The notes beneath the pieces are model-generated. The model was not told the origin of the DNA, ran no database searches, and saw only the letters and a program-made list of their open reading frames with translations. A stretch of DNA of 41,189 nucleotides from an uncultured Peptoniphilus sp. (lineage in GTDB: Bacteria; Bacillota; Clostridia; Tissierellales; Peptoniphilaceae). Below are positions 33,459 to 41,049 of this stretch, one piece after another (the stretch's first letter is position 1; each line of letters begins with the position of its first letter). The stretch lies in the NCBI GenBank assembly GCA_902489255.1, contig CABTZF010000016.1, forward strand, positions 1-41,189, written 5' to 3'. The translations under genes were made by a program, and so were the position numbers.

Positions 33459-34181
33459 ATGGAAAAATTGTATATAAAATCCCCTTACTTGAAGGAATAT
33501 AATATTAAAATAGATCAAGTTAGAAATATAAATAATCATATATATGCAAAATTAACCGAAGATGCGGTTTTTTTAGGAACAAATAGGGTTGAAGGAGATG
33601 TTTTTACAGTTGATAACAAACCTTGTAACTTTTATAAACCCTTTGGTAAAGAATATGTAGAAGTTTCTGATTCGGATCAAAAATTTGTTAATATAAAAAT
33701 AGACTGGTCAAATCGTCTTTTACTCATGCAAGAAAATTTGGCATTGGCAATTTTAAGAACTTACATTAGATTAACAACAAACTTTGAAATTGAAAAATAT
33801 AAAGTTTCAACAAAGGGTTCATATATAGATTTATTAACTCCGGATATAAGTTTTAAATGCTTGTCGGACTTAGAAGAACTTACCAATTATATAATTACTG
33901 CTAATTTAACAGTAACTAATAATGATTCTTCTATTAATATTGATTCCTTGGGAGAAATTGATTATGAAGGACCTTGTTTGAAAAGAACGGGAGAAATTGG
34001 TTTCGCAATTATTTTAGGTGTGGAAAAAACTATAAATGGAATAAGAATAAATATAGCCAGCGGAAAACTTGCCTATAAATATTATAAGGAAAAAATAAAT
34101 TTAATTAATAATATTAAAAATTATTTAAATGTTAAAACCGATAATCAAATTTTTTCTACAATAAAAAAGTTAAAAAGCTAA
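33459..34181 (+). CDS. AlaX-like protein lacking the zinc-binding His residues
   Basis: The protein (240 residues from the ATG at 33459, with a GGAGG site) shows the AlaX/alanyl-tRNA-editing layout: EKLYIKSPYLKEYN at the start, IDWSNRLLLMQENLALAIL (about 81-99) where editing proteins have DWxxRxxHMQxHTAxHLL, and GPCLKRTGEIG (about 171-181) plus GIRINIASGKLAYKYY near the end. Both His of the HxxxH zinc motif are gone (Asn and Ala), the GGQ turn near residue 40 is gone, and the C-x-x-x-H segment is shortened. It is therefore unlikely to hydrolyse mischarged tRNA. An extended -10 (TGA-TAAAAT, 33434-33442) lies just upstream. Confidence 0.65.
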   Translation: MEKLYIKSPYLKEYNIKIDQVRNINNHIYAKLTEDAVFLGTNRVEGDVFTVDNKPCNFYKPFGKEYVEVSDSDQKFVNIKIDWSNRLLLMQENLALAILRTYIRLTTNFEIEKYKVSTKGSYIDLLTPDISFKCLSDLEELTNYIITANLTVTNNDSSINIDSLGEIDYEGPCLKRTGEIGFAIILGVEKTINGIRINIASGKLAYKYYKEKINLINNIKNYLNVKTDNQIFSTIKKLKS

Positions 34182-34278
34182 AATATTTTTAGAATGGGTA
34201 AAAATTAAGATAGAAGATTATTGTGAAAATGAATTTGGACCGCTTGATAAGTTAAAAAAATATTTTATCAAAAAAATT

Positions 34279-34317
34279 AAAGGCTCTTTATCATGAGACA
34301 GTTCAACTTGAGCCTTT
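34279..34317 (+). terminator. Hairpin between the AlaX-like and LLM genes
   Basis: AAAGGCTC pairs with GAGCCTTT around a 23-base loop. No T-run follows, so it may be a weak terminator or a structural element. The preceding 34182-34275 stretch is open in one frame without a start and looks like debris. Confidence 0.35.
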
Positions 34318-34377
34318 GAATCCAAAATATTTCCTTAACCGGTTTAAATGATTTTTCAGAAATAGCAGAAAATTTCC

Positions 34378-34386
34378 TGTTATAAA
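34378..34386 (+). promoter_or_regulatory. Possible extended -10 of the LLM gene
   Basis: TGT-TATAAA (34381-34386) lies about 20 bases before the start, with an AAGGAGG site between. Confidence 0.4.
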
Positions 34387-34406
34387 ATATTTAGTAAGGA
34401 GGATTT

Positions 34407-35390
34407 ATGACTAAGCTTTCAATTTTAAACTTAGTACCAAAATATAAAGGAGATAGTAATAAGGATGCATATGATAGGGCCTTAAAACTTGCTCAATTTG
34501 CTGATAAAAATGATTTTGAAAGATATTGGCTAACAGAACATCACAATTCTCCTGCGGTAATATCTTCAGCAACAGAAATTGTAATTTCATACATATGTGC
34601 AAATACAAAAAATATTAAAGTTGGTGCCGGTGGAGTTATGCTTCCCAACCACAGTTTATTTCAAGTTGCCGAAAGATATTCAAGCCTAAACAATTTATAC
34701 TATGGTAGAATAGACTTGGCCCTTGGAAGAGCGCCCGGTACTGATAGGGACACAGCCAGACTTCTTTATAGACCAAATTATAGTTCTCGTGAATTTATAA
34801 ATGCAGTTAAAATGCTTAAATTATATTTTTCACCGGATGCAAATAAGTTAGATGTAAGACCTTTCCCGGGAACCGACTTTTTACCCTTATATATTTTAGG
34901 ATCATCGCCAAAGTCAGCCCATATTGCTGCAAAGCTCGGTCTACCTTATGCTTTTGCCGGTCACTTTTCACCAAATTTAATTGCAGAGGCTTTCAAAATC
35001 TACAGGGATGAATTTATTCCTTCCAAAACTTTGGAAAAACCCTATACAATTCTTGCTCTTGCAAGCAATATAGCTAAGACTTCCAAAGAAGCTGAAATAT
35101 TAAATTTTCACTCCCAACAGATTTTTTTACAAATACTTGATATTCACAATAAAGATGCCTTTTTTAAATTAGATCCTGAAAGTCCTCCTGAATTAACAAG
35201 TATTGAAAGATTTCTTATTAAGGCAAATTCGGGGCTTTCAATTAATTGTGACCTTGATGGTGCTAGAAAAAAATGGTTAGATATTAAAGAAAAATATAAG
35301 CCTGATGAGCTTATGGCTGTTTCTTTCATAAATGAATATGAAAAATTAGAAGAAAATTTTAAACTGCTTGCAGACATTGTAAAGAATTAA
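34407..35390 (+). CDS. LLM-class flavin-dependent oxidoreductase (luciferase-like)
   Basis: The 327-residue protein begins LSILNLVPKY and has the LLM TIM-barrel signatures YWLTEHHNSPAVISSA (about 42-57), KVGAGGVMLPNHSLFQVAERY (about 72-92) and the GRIDLALGRAPGTDRD segment (about 100-115). This is the MsnO8-like group of flavin monooxygenases. The substrate is unknown. A good AAGGAGG site precedes the ATG. It may be co-transcribed with the next gene, 6 bases downstream. Confidence 0.88.
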   Translation: MTKLSILNLVPKYKGDSNKDAYDRALKLAQFADKNDFERYWLTEHHNSPAVISSATEIVISYICANTKNIKVGAGGVMLPNHSLFQVAERYSSLNNLYYGRIDLALGRAPGTDRDTARLLYRPNYSSREFINAVKMLKLYFSPDANKLDVRPFPGTDFLPLYILGSSPKSAHIAAKLGLPYAFAGHFSPNLIAEAFKIYRDEFIPSKTLEKPYTILALASNIAKTSKEAEILNFHSQQIFLQILDIHNKDAFFKLDPESPPELTSIERFLIKANSGLSINCDLDGARKKWLDIKEKYKPDELMAVSFINEYEKLEENFKLLADIVKN

Positions 35391-35396
35391 TTAAAA

Positions 35397-36320
35397 ATGA
35401 TAGATAAAAATAAATTACCTAAAATAAAAAATTATAAATTTGAATCATGTAATGAAAAAATCAGCTATTCTTTAAAACATCAAAATATTCCTATTAAACT
35501 ATCAGATGAAATGGCCGAAGCCCTAGAACATCTCCTCTGGTATATACCAAATATAAATTCATTGCAGGCTCCCACAAATGAACTTGTATCTTCTATTGCC
35601 TTTGAAGATTTCGTTTTTGGCATTGTCAAGGAAGTAATGGGCCTTAAAAGGGAAGATGTTGCCTTTGTAGATAATATTGATGAAAGAATAGTTGAATTTT
35701 ATAGTAAATCTGTTTATAAAGATACTGAAAAATTAATTTTAACTCAGGCTGATAATGAGAGCCAAACCGAATCCTTATGCAGACATACAAGAAATGCCTT
35801 GGCTCATGGCTGCTTTAACATTGTAGACAATCTTCTTGTAGCTTTTGATTTTAAAACAATAAAAAATAATAAAAATGAATGTAGTGCCATAATTATCATT
35901 AAGCCGAAAAATCTCTTAAAAGCCCTTGAAGCTCTGCAAAGTGAAGTTACAAGTGAAAGACTTGCTCAAATTTCTTTACAGAGAACAGGCTATTATGTTG
36001 AAAGATTCAAATCTGATGATGGACTTGTTAAATTTGATTTTTATGCAAAAAAGGACAATTTATCTCTTGCTATTGAAATAAAAAAATATAAGGTCTATGA
36101 AACTTTGCCTGAAGAAGAAGTCGATAAATTAGTCAAACAATTTAATAATATTTTTGAAAATTTAATTCCTGTTTTATTTATTGATACTTCACTTCTTACA
36201 GAAATAAGTAAAAATCGCCTGCTAGATGAAAAGGTGATAATTTTAGATATAAAAAATATCAAAAAAATGCTTAATAAAAGAGATATGATCATGGAAATAT
36301 TTAATAGCACCAAATCATAA
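35397..36320 (+). CDS. HEPN domain plus PD-(D/E)xK-like nuclease domain protein
   Basis: The 307-residue protein is not a recognised family to me. Two halves can be seen. The N-terminal helical half (about 1-180) carries CRHTRNALAHGC, giving Arg132-Asn-x3-His137, the R-x4-H motif of HEPN ribonuclease domains. The C-terminal half (about 185-290) has a predicted helix ERLAQISLQRTGYYVERF, then VKFDFYA with Asp214, then SLAIEIKKYK with Glu227-x-Lys229, the D...ExK layout of restriction-endonuclease-like nucleases. No signal or membrane helix is visible. It follows the LLM gene by 6 bases without a clear ribosome site, so it may depend on coupling. A terminator follows. A defence or RNA/DNA-damage role is possible but only an inference. 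Confidence 0.6.
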   Translation: MIDKNKLPKIKNYKFESCNEKISYSLKHQNIPIKLSDEMAEALEHLLWYIPNINSLQAPTNELVSSIAFEDFVFGIVKEVMGLKREDVAFVDNIDERIVEFYSKSVYKDTEKLILTQADNESQTESLCRHTRNALAHGCFNIVDNLLVAFDFKTIKNNKNECSAIIIIKPKNLLKALEALQSEVTSERLAQISLQRTGYYVERFKSDDGLVKFDFYAKKDNLSLAIEIKKYKVYETLPEEEVDKLVKQFNNIFENLIPVLFIDTSLLTEISKNRLLDEKVIILDIKNIKKMLNKRDMIMEIFNSTKS

Positions 36321-36348
36321 CCGCCGGCTAAGCCTGCGGTTTGTTTTT
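36319..36348 (+). terminator. Terminator after the HEPN/nuclease gene
   Basis: AACCGC-C-GGC pairs with GCC-T-GCGGTT around TAA (one mismatch) and is followed by TGTTTTT. It overlaps the stop codon of the gene. Confidence 0.8.
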
Positions 36349-36949
36349 CACTGCTAGGAACTTTAGAGGAAACATTCCCTGCTTGGAACTTTCTAACTCA
36401 TGTAACGGATTTCCCGGCTTGTGCCCTAGTGTTTTATTTTTTGTTTTTGTTCACCTACAAAGCCCTAAACGAGTTAAAAATTTTTTAATACTCATTTAGT
36501 CAGTAATATAATTTTTTTAATGCTAAAATTTTACTTATATCTGCCTTGGACAACCTAAATTCAGTGAAATATTTTCTTATCAATGTTTTTGACTAAAATC
36601 TCAATTCAAACACCCCTAATCTTCTTTCCAAAAACTTCAAAATTTTCCTTGCCAATAAAAATTATATAGTAAATTTTTTTATAATTATTTTCTGCCATGT
36701 GCGTTAAAAATTAAACTGTATTTTCACAATCTTCCACAAATTCCTTTAGCTTCCTTTGGCATCATTTTTCATGCCTAGCTAAAGTCTACTTTTAGGCTCA
36801 TCTATAATTAAAAAATTATTTTGTGAGAAAATGAAATAGAAAACATCGGTTTTATTTTTTTATACCAAAAGATAAGTTCTTTCCATTTATTTTCTTAGAT
36901 GTCAAATTTTTTAAGGTGAAATTTAATTTACAAGTTATTTGTCAAACTT
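36349..36949. other. Long gene-free stretch
   Basis: No convincing gene is present. An AT-rich inverted repeat lies at 36465-36499 (CTAAACGAGT and ACTCATTTAG with an A5/T6 centre). A minus-strand 30-codon frame at 36606-36698 (MAENNYKKIYY...) has no ribosome site. A second open fragment just upstream of it, in a different frame, reads KLKEFVEDCENTV and then stops. Together these look like the remains of a decayed minus-strand gene. Confidence 0.4.
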
Positions 36950-36958
36950 TGGTATAAT
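36950..36958 (+). promoter_or_regulatory. Extended -10 promoter of the phospholipase D gene
   Basis: TGG-TATAAT (TATAAT at 36953-36958) lies 19 bases before the start codon, with AGGAGG between. The -35 is weak. Confidence 0.55.
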
Positions 36959-36977
36959 AAATTAAAAGGAGGAAGCT

Positions 36978-38381
36978 TTGAAAAATAAAAAGAAAATTAT
37001 GATTTTAATTGTTTTATTACTTATAATTGCTCCGGTTTTATACAGCTTAACTACAAAAAATCCTGCCGGAACTAATGTATCTAGCGACTTTAAAGATGCT
37101 GATTGCCAATTTCTTTACGATTTGACATATTTAAAGGATGGAAATAGAATTCATGAACACAAAATTTTTAATCGCGAATTGGAAACTATAAAAAAAGCAA
37201 AAAAATTTCTAATGATAGATTTTTTCCTCTATAATGACGAGTATAACAAAACCATGGATTTCCCTGGTCAAGTAAGTCAAATGACTGAGCTCTTAATTAC
37301 AAAGAAAAAAGAAAATCCAGAGATGCCGATTTTATTTGTTACAGACCCAATAAATAATTTTTACGGTGCCTATGAAGAAAACAATTTAAAAAGACTTCGC
37401 AAAAATGGAATTGACCTTGTGGTAACTGACTTAAACAAAATGCGTGACTCCAATGCACTTTTATCCGGCGGCTACAGAGCTTACTTAAAGTGGTTTGGCA
37501 CATCTGGTGGCGGTTGGATTAAAAACTTTTTTGACAAGGACGCAGAAAAAGTAAATATAAGGTCAATTTTAAAGCTGGCAAACTTCAAGGGCAATCATAG
37601 AAAAGTTATTATTTCAGAAAATGAAGCCATAGTTGCATCAGCTAACCCTCACGACCCTTCTGCCTACCATTCCAATGTAGCCATGGTATTTAGCGGAAAG
37701 GCTATGGAGGATTTAATAAAATCAGAATCCATATTTTTTGAAAAATTTCCTGACGCAATAGAAAATTTTCATGCTCAAGAAGTTACTTCGCCATACAAAT
37801 TAAAAGTCATCACTGAAGGAAAAATTTTTGATGAAATTTATAAAAATATACAAGAATGTGAAAGTGGTGATGAAATAAAACTTGGAATGTTTTACCTTTC
37901 AGAATTTAGAATTTTAAAAGCCCTTGGCAAAGCATCAGATCGTGGAGTTGATGTAAAAATAATTGCAGACCTCAACAAAGATGCCTTCGGGCTTGAAAAA
38001 AACGGCTCACCAAATAGACCTGCACTAAGTGAATTAAAGGAAGACTTCCCTAAAATTAATATTCGCTGGTATCAAACATCCGGCGAGCAATTTCACACAA
38101 AATTTATTTATTTTAAATTCAAGGACAAAAATCCCATAGCCATACTTGGCAGTGCCAACTACACAAGGAGAAACCTTGATAATTATAACTTGGAGACTAA
38201 CATAGCCCTTCAAATGGAAAATAATTCAGATATATCAAATGAAATGGAAAATTATTTTTCAAGAATTTGGAATAATAAAGACGCAGAATACACTTTGCCT
38301 CTTGAAGATTATTTTGAAAAAAGATTTTTTATGAGAATCCTTTGGAAAATACAAGAAAAAACAGGCCTTTGCACTTGGTGA
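36978..38381 (+). CDS. Phospholipase D-family protein, membrane-anchored or secreted
   Basis: The 467-residue protein has an N-terminal hydrophobic segment (about 6-23) that could be a signal anchor. It contains two PLD motifs: NHRKVIIS with His207-x-Lys209, followed by SANPHD, and QFHTKFIYF with His373-x-Lys375, followed by GSANYTRRN. The pair of HxK sites fits PLD or cardiolipin synthase-like phosphatidyltransferases; the membrane anchor and extra insertions argue against a plain cardiolipin synthase. It starts with TTG, well placed after AGGAGG. Confidence 0.85.
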   Translation: MKNKKKIMILIVLLLIIAPVLYSLTTKNPAGTNVSSDFKDADCQFLYDLTYLKDGNRIHEHKIFNRELETIKKAKKFLMIDFFLYNDEYNKTMDFPGQVSQMTELLITKKKENPEMPILFVTDPINNFYGAYEENNLKRLRKNGIDLVVTDLNKMRDSNALLSGGYRAYLKWFGTSGGGWIKNFFDKDAEKVNIRSILKLANFKGNHRKVIISENEAIVASANPHDPSAYHSNVAMVFSGKAMEDLIKSESIFFEKFPDAIENFHAQEVTSPYKLKVITEGKIFDEIYKNIQECESGDEIKLGMFYLSEFRILKALGKASDRGVDVKIIADLNKDAFGLEKNGSPNRPALSELKEDFPKINIRWYQTSGEQFHTKFIYFKFKDKNPIAILGSANYTRRNLDNYNLETNIALQMENNSDISNEMENYFSRIWNNKDAEYTLPLEDYFEKRFFMRILWKIQEKTGLCTW

Positions 38382-38535
38382 AAATAAAAAATCTTATTAA
38401 AGTTTTTAAAAAAATAATTTAATAAAAATAGAAATATATCCTTTTTATAATAATAATAAAGTTGTATGCATTTTATTTGGATTCTTTAATAAATAATCTT
38501 GGTGTAGAAAATAAGCTCTTACTAGCTGTATGTAT

Positions 38536-38567
38536 AAGGGTGTGTTTTTGTTCTGCACACCTTTCAA
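38536..38567 (+). terminator. Hairpin after the phospholipase D gene
   Basis: AAGGGTGTG and CACACCTTT can pair around a T-rich loop. There is no T-run after the stem, so terminator function is uncertain. Confidence 0.35.
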
Positions 38568-38588
38568 ACTTATTTGACTAAATTTAAC

Positions 38589-38624
38589 AAAAAAATTCGC
38601 TAGCCTAAGCTAACGAATTTTTTA
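38589..38624. terminator. Bidirectional terminator between the phospholipase D and PhaE-like genes
   Basis: AAAAATTCG-C-TAG pairs with CTA-A-CGAATTTTT around a CCTAAG loop, with A-run and T-run on the two sides. It can serve the minus-strand PhaE-like gene and the plus-strand phospholipase gene. Confidence 0.8.
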
Positions 38625-38633
38625 TTTTCTAAA

Positions 38634-39875
38634 CTATTTAGAGCCTTTTAATTTTTTAACTTCTTCCTTTAGGGCCTTTATTTCATCTTTAAGCTCTTTT
38701 ATTTGTTCAACATCTTTTTTTATAGGGTCTACATCTTTTTTCTTAAAATCATCTATATCTTTCTTTAAAGAACTTATATCTTCCCTATCTTCATTTACTT
38801 TAATATCTTTTTTTACCTTGGTTAATTCTGCCTTTACATCTGCAATATCCTTTTGATTCTTATATTTTTCATTTTTAACATCCATTACTACAGAAGAAAG
38901 ATCTTCTAATTTTTCTAAATATTCTTTAAACTTATTTTGAGTCATAATAGGAAAATCATTCAATTCTCTTTCTATATAATCATCTGCCATAGATTTATTT
39001 TTATTAACCATTTCAAAAATGGCATTTGCCTTATTTTGATACATTGGTGATTTAATCATATCTTCATAGGCTTTTAAAAGATTATCCATATAGAACTTAT
39101 AAAAATCTGTAAAGTTTTCTAAGCCTTCTTGATTTTCAAGTTTATCAAAATAAGATTTTTGAGCATCTAAAGCTGCTTGTCTTGAAGCCTTATTAAGATA
39201 TAAATTGAAATCATAAAGTTTTAAGCACAGGTTCAAATAATTTTCCATCATCTTCTTGTTTTCATTTTTCTTTTCTTCAGTGATTCCTACTGTGGGCATA
39301 TCATCAAGCTTATCTAACATAGTCTTATAAAACTTTTCAACTTGGCTAAAATCTATTTCAGGCACCTTATCTAAAGATTTTTGATAAAAATCAAAGGCTT
39401 TGTCAGAATTATTAATAATAGGCTTTAAAAAATTATCGGTGGAAAAATTAGCCATCATATCATAAAAATTTACCGGTATATATTTTTCAATATTATTTTT
39501 AGCCAGATAAATTAATTGATCGTTAAAAATATTATAACATTCAATAAGCTTATTTCCTGATTTAGAAAAATCTACATTCATCCATAATTCTTTGTAAGCT
39601 TTGAATAACTTGTCCATAAAATCAAGGTTTTTCTTATATGTGTCCATCAATTGTTCATAACCGGGAATTTTGTTAAATAATTCTTTATAAGACTTTCCGG
39701 CATAATCTTGGAACTTGGTGTACTCCTTGAAAATATTAAATGGATCTTCGTAAAAATTCATATTTCTTAGATTTTTAAAATAATCAAAATTCATAAAATC
39801 CAAGTTAAAATTTTTAAGGAAGTTTTCATAAGCTTTTTTTTGCATGTCAAATAAATTTTCATAAAAGTTATTCAT
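38634..39875 (-). CDS. PhaE-like protein (class III PHA synthase subunit-like)
   Basis: The 413-residue protein is helical and acidic/aromatic, with repeated 'NFYxxxFDMQKKAYENF'-like segments early, a region SPMYQNKANAIFEMVNKNK (about 278-296), a segment ELNDFPIMTQNKFKEYLEKLEDL (about 303-325), and a C-terminal coiled coil rich in Lys and Glu (about 340-410). The last-third layout resembles PhaE, where a conserved 'PTxxEhdelhxxlxxLrrev' precedes the coiled coil. No phaC is adjacent, so the name is tentative; an alternative is a phasin-like or unrelated coiled-coil protein. The ribosome site GAGGG precedes the start. Confidence 0.5.
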   Translation of the reverse strand: MNNFYENLFDMQKKAYENFLKNFNLDFMNFDYFKNLRNMNFYEDPFNIFKEYTKFQDYAGKSYKELFNKIPGYEQLMDTYKKNLDFMDKLFKAYKELWMNVDFSKSGNKLIECYNIFNDQLIYLAKNNIEKYIPVNFYDMMANFSTDNFLKPIINNSDKAFDFYQKSLDKVPEIDFSQVEKFYKTMLDKLDDMPTVGITEEKKNENKKMMENYLNLCLKLYDFNLYLNKASRQAALDAQKSYFDKLENQEGLENFTDFYKFYMDNLLKAYEDMIKSPMYQNKANAIFEMVNKNKSMADDYIERELNDFPIMTQNKFKEYLEKLEDLSSVVMDVKNEKYKNQKDIADVKAELTKVKKDIKVNEDREDISSLKKDIDDFKKKDVDPIKKDVEQIKELKDEIKALKEEVKKLKGSK

Positions 39876-39904
39876 TTTTTTCCCTCATTTCTTTCTAAAA
39901 ATAT

Positions 39905-39923
39905 TACATAGACATTCTATGTA
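39905..39923 (-). promoter_or_regulatory. Possible operator, perfect inverted repeat in the leader of the PhaE-like gene
   Basis: TACATAGA and TCTATGTA flank a 3-base spacer as a perfect 8-bp inverted repeat. It lies about 10-30 bases downstream of the predicted transcription start, a fitting place for a dimeric repressor. The binding protein is unknown. Confidence 0.45.
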
Positions 39924-39941
39924 TATGGATGAATTAGAATA

Positions 39942-39970
39942 AGTTTAACATCATAAAACTATACTGTCAA
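39942..39970 (-). promoter_or_regulatory. Sigma-A promoter of the PhaE-like gene
   Basis: On the minus strand TTGACA (39965-39970) and TAAACT (39942-39947) are exactly 17 bases apart, about 70 bases upstream of the start. Confidence 0.65.
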
Positions 39971-40050
39971 TCCGGGTAAACATTTACATGTCCCCCTTTA
40001 CCAAATTTTTAAATACTATTTACTATGAATTAATAATTTATAATATTAGT

Positions 40051-40146
40051 ATGAAAAAATTTAGCTTTAAAGAAATTTTAATAATACTATTATTGTTTCT
40101 TATTAATAATTTACCCATTAATACTACTAATAATCTAATAAAATAA
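40051..40146 (+). CDS. Possible 31-residue hydrophobic peptide
   Basis: An ATG opens a frame of MKKFSFKEILIILLLF followed by NNLP and ends at TAA. The shape resembles a leader peptide or a small membrane protein. No ribosome site lies upstream, so it may not be translated. An 11-bp inverted repeat (TTAGAAAATTA and its complement, 40160-40185) follows. The surrounding 39976-40222 region otherwise holds nothing. Confidence 0.2.
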   Translation: MKKFSFKEILIILLLFLINNLPINTTNNLIK

Positions 40147-40242
40147 GTTTTAATTACTTTTAGAAAATTATTTTTAATTTTCTAATAAATTATGACAATT
40201 TTCGATAAAATTTGCCCTTTCCTTTATAAAATGGCTAATGTA

Positions 40243-40251
40243 TGCTATAAT
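40243..40251 (+). promoter_or_regulatory. Extended -10 promoter of the leucine-rich repeat gene
   Basis: TGC-TATAAT (TATAAT at 40246-40251) with TTTATA 17 bases upstream (40223-40228) precedes the gene by about 45 bases. Confidence 0.6.
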
Positions 40252-40294
40252 TTAAATATATAATGAATGAAGAAGGAGTATGGGAGGATACATA

Positions 40295-40888
40295 ATGGAT
40301 AAAAATTTTACTTTTGATGATTTTATTTTTAAGGGTGATGAATTGATCGGTATGACTAGAGCCGGCAAGGATAAGGTTAAAGCTGAAGGTATTAAAGAAA
40401 TTATTATACCGACAGAAACTCCTGATGGTGTTCCTGTTAGGGTTATAGGAGAACAATGTTTTTATAGGAGAAGATTTGAAAAAATCGTAATTCCTGAAAC
40501 TGTTGAAGTGATTAAATATGATGCATTCGGAGCCAACGCTCTTACAGAAGTTATTATTCCTGATTCTGTTAAAGAAATTTATGGATTTGCTTTTTATAAA
40601 AATAAAATAACTGATGTTAAATTGCCAAAAAATTTAACTTATATTGGACCATCAGCTTTTGCTCTGAACGAAATTGGTGAAATTAATTTACCGGATACTG
40701 TTGAAGTTATTGAAACTTCTGCTTTTTATAAAAATAAACTGACTAGCATTAAAATTCCAAAAAATATTAAAAAAATTAATATGTTTGCATTCAATAAGAA
40801 TGGCATTATGGAAGTTGAGGTTCCGGATTCTATTGAGTTTCTTCATGCCAATGCCTTTGATTTCACTACTAGCGTAAAGAGAATTTAA
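40295..40888 (+). CDS. BspA/TpLRR-type leucine-rich repeat protein
   Basis: The protein (197 residues from 40295) has an N-terminal part (about 1-45) and then about five LRR_5 repeats of roughly 23 residues with the form 'xxIxIPxxVxxIxxxAFxxNx', for example EVIIPDSVKEIYGFAFYKNK. Two of the repeats share an 18-base stretch (GCTTTTTATAAAAATAAA at 40589-40606 and 40721-40738), a sign of recent duplication. There is no signal peptide, membrane segment or LPxTG, so it looks cytoplasmic. The start at 40295 is preferred over 40280 because GGGAGG is correctly spaced only for the former. Confidence 0.8.
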   Translation: MDKNFTFDDFIFKGDELIGMTRAGKDKVKAEGIKEIIIPTETPDGVPVRVIGEQCFYRRRFEKIVIPETVEVIKYDAFGANALTEVIIPDSVKEIYGFAFYKNKITDVKLPKNLTYIGPSAFALNEIGEINLPDTVEVIETSAFYKNKLTSIKIPKNIKKINMFAFNKNGIMEVEVPDSIEFLHANAFDFTTSVKRI

Positions 40889-40926
40889 TCCAAATAAATA
40901 AAATAAGTAATAAAAAAAGGCTCTAT

Positions 40927-40967
40927 AATATCTGTTGGGGAATAAAATCTTCAGCAGATATTTTTAT
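40927..40967 (+). terminator. Hairpin with T-run at the left end of the second ISL3 element
   Basis: AATATCTG pairs with CAGATATT around a loop, followed by TTTATT. It can terminate the leucine-rich repeat gene and at the same time block read-through into the transposase gene. Confidence 0.65.
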
Positions 40968-40975
40968 TAAAAAAA

Positions 40976-41049
40976 TTGCACTTATAGGCATTTAGTCCTA
41001 AAGTTAAAATAACCAAAAAAATAAAGCTAGGAGTTGCATATAAGTGCAA
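40976..41049 (+). repeat. Long-range inverted repeat overlapping the transposase start codon
   Basis: TTGCACTTATA (40976-40986) is the exact reverse complement of TATAAGTGCAA (41039-41049), 52 bases apart. The right arm contains the GTG start codon (41044). A transcript entering from outside could fold these arms together and hide the start; a transcript starting between the arms would not. TTGCAC (40976-40981) with TAAAGT 17 bases on (40999-41004) is a possible internal promoter. Confidence 0.6.

Noticed and set aside
34182..34275. Short open frame (LEWVKIKIEDYCENEFGPLD) after the AlaX-like gene
   Set aside because: No start codon or ribosome site, and no recognisable family; probably debris or chance.
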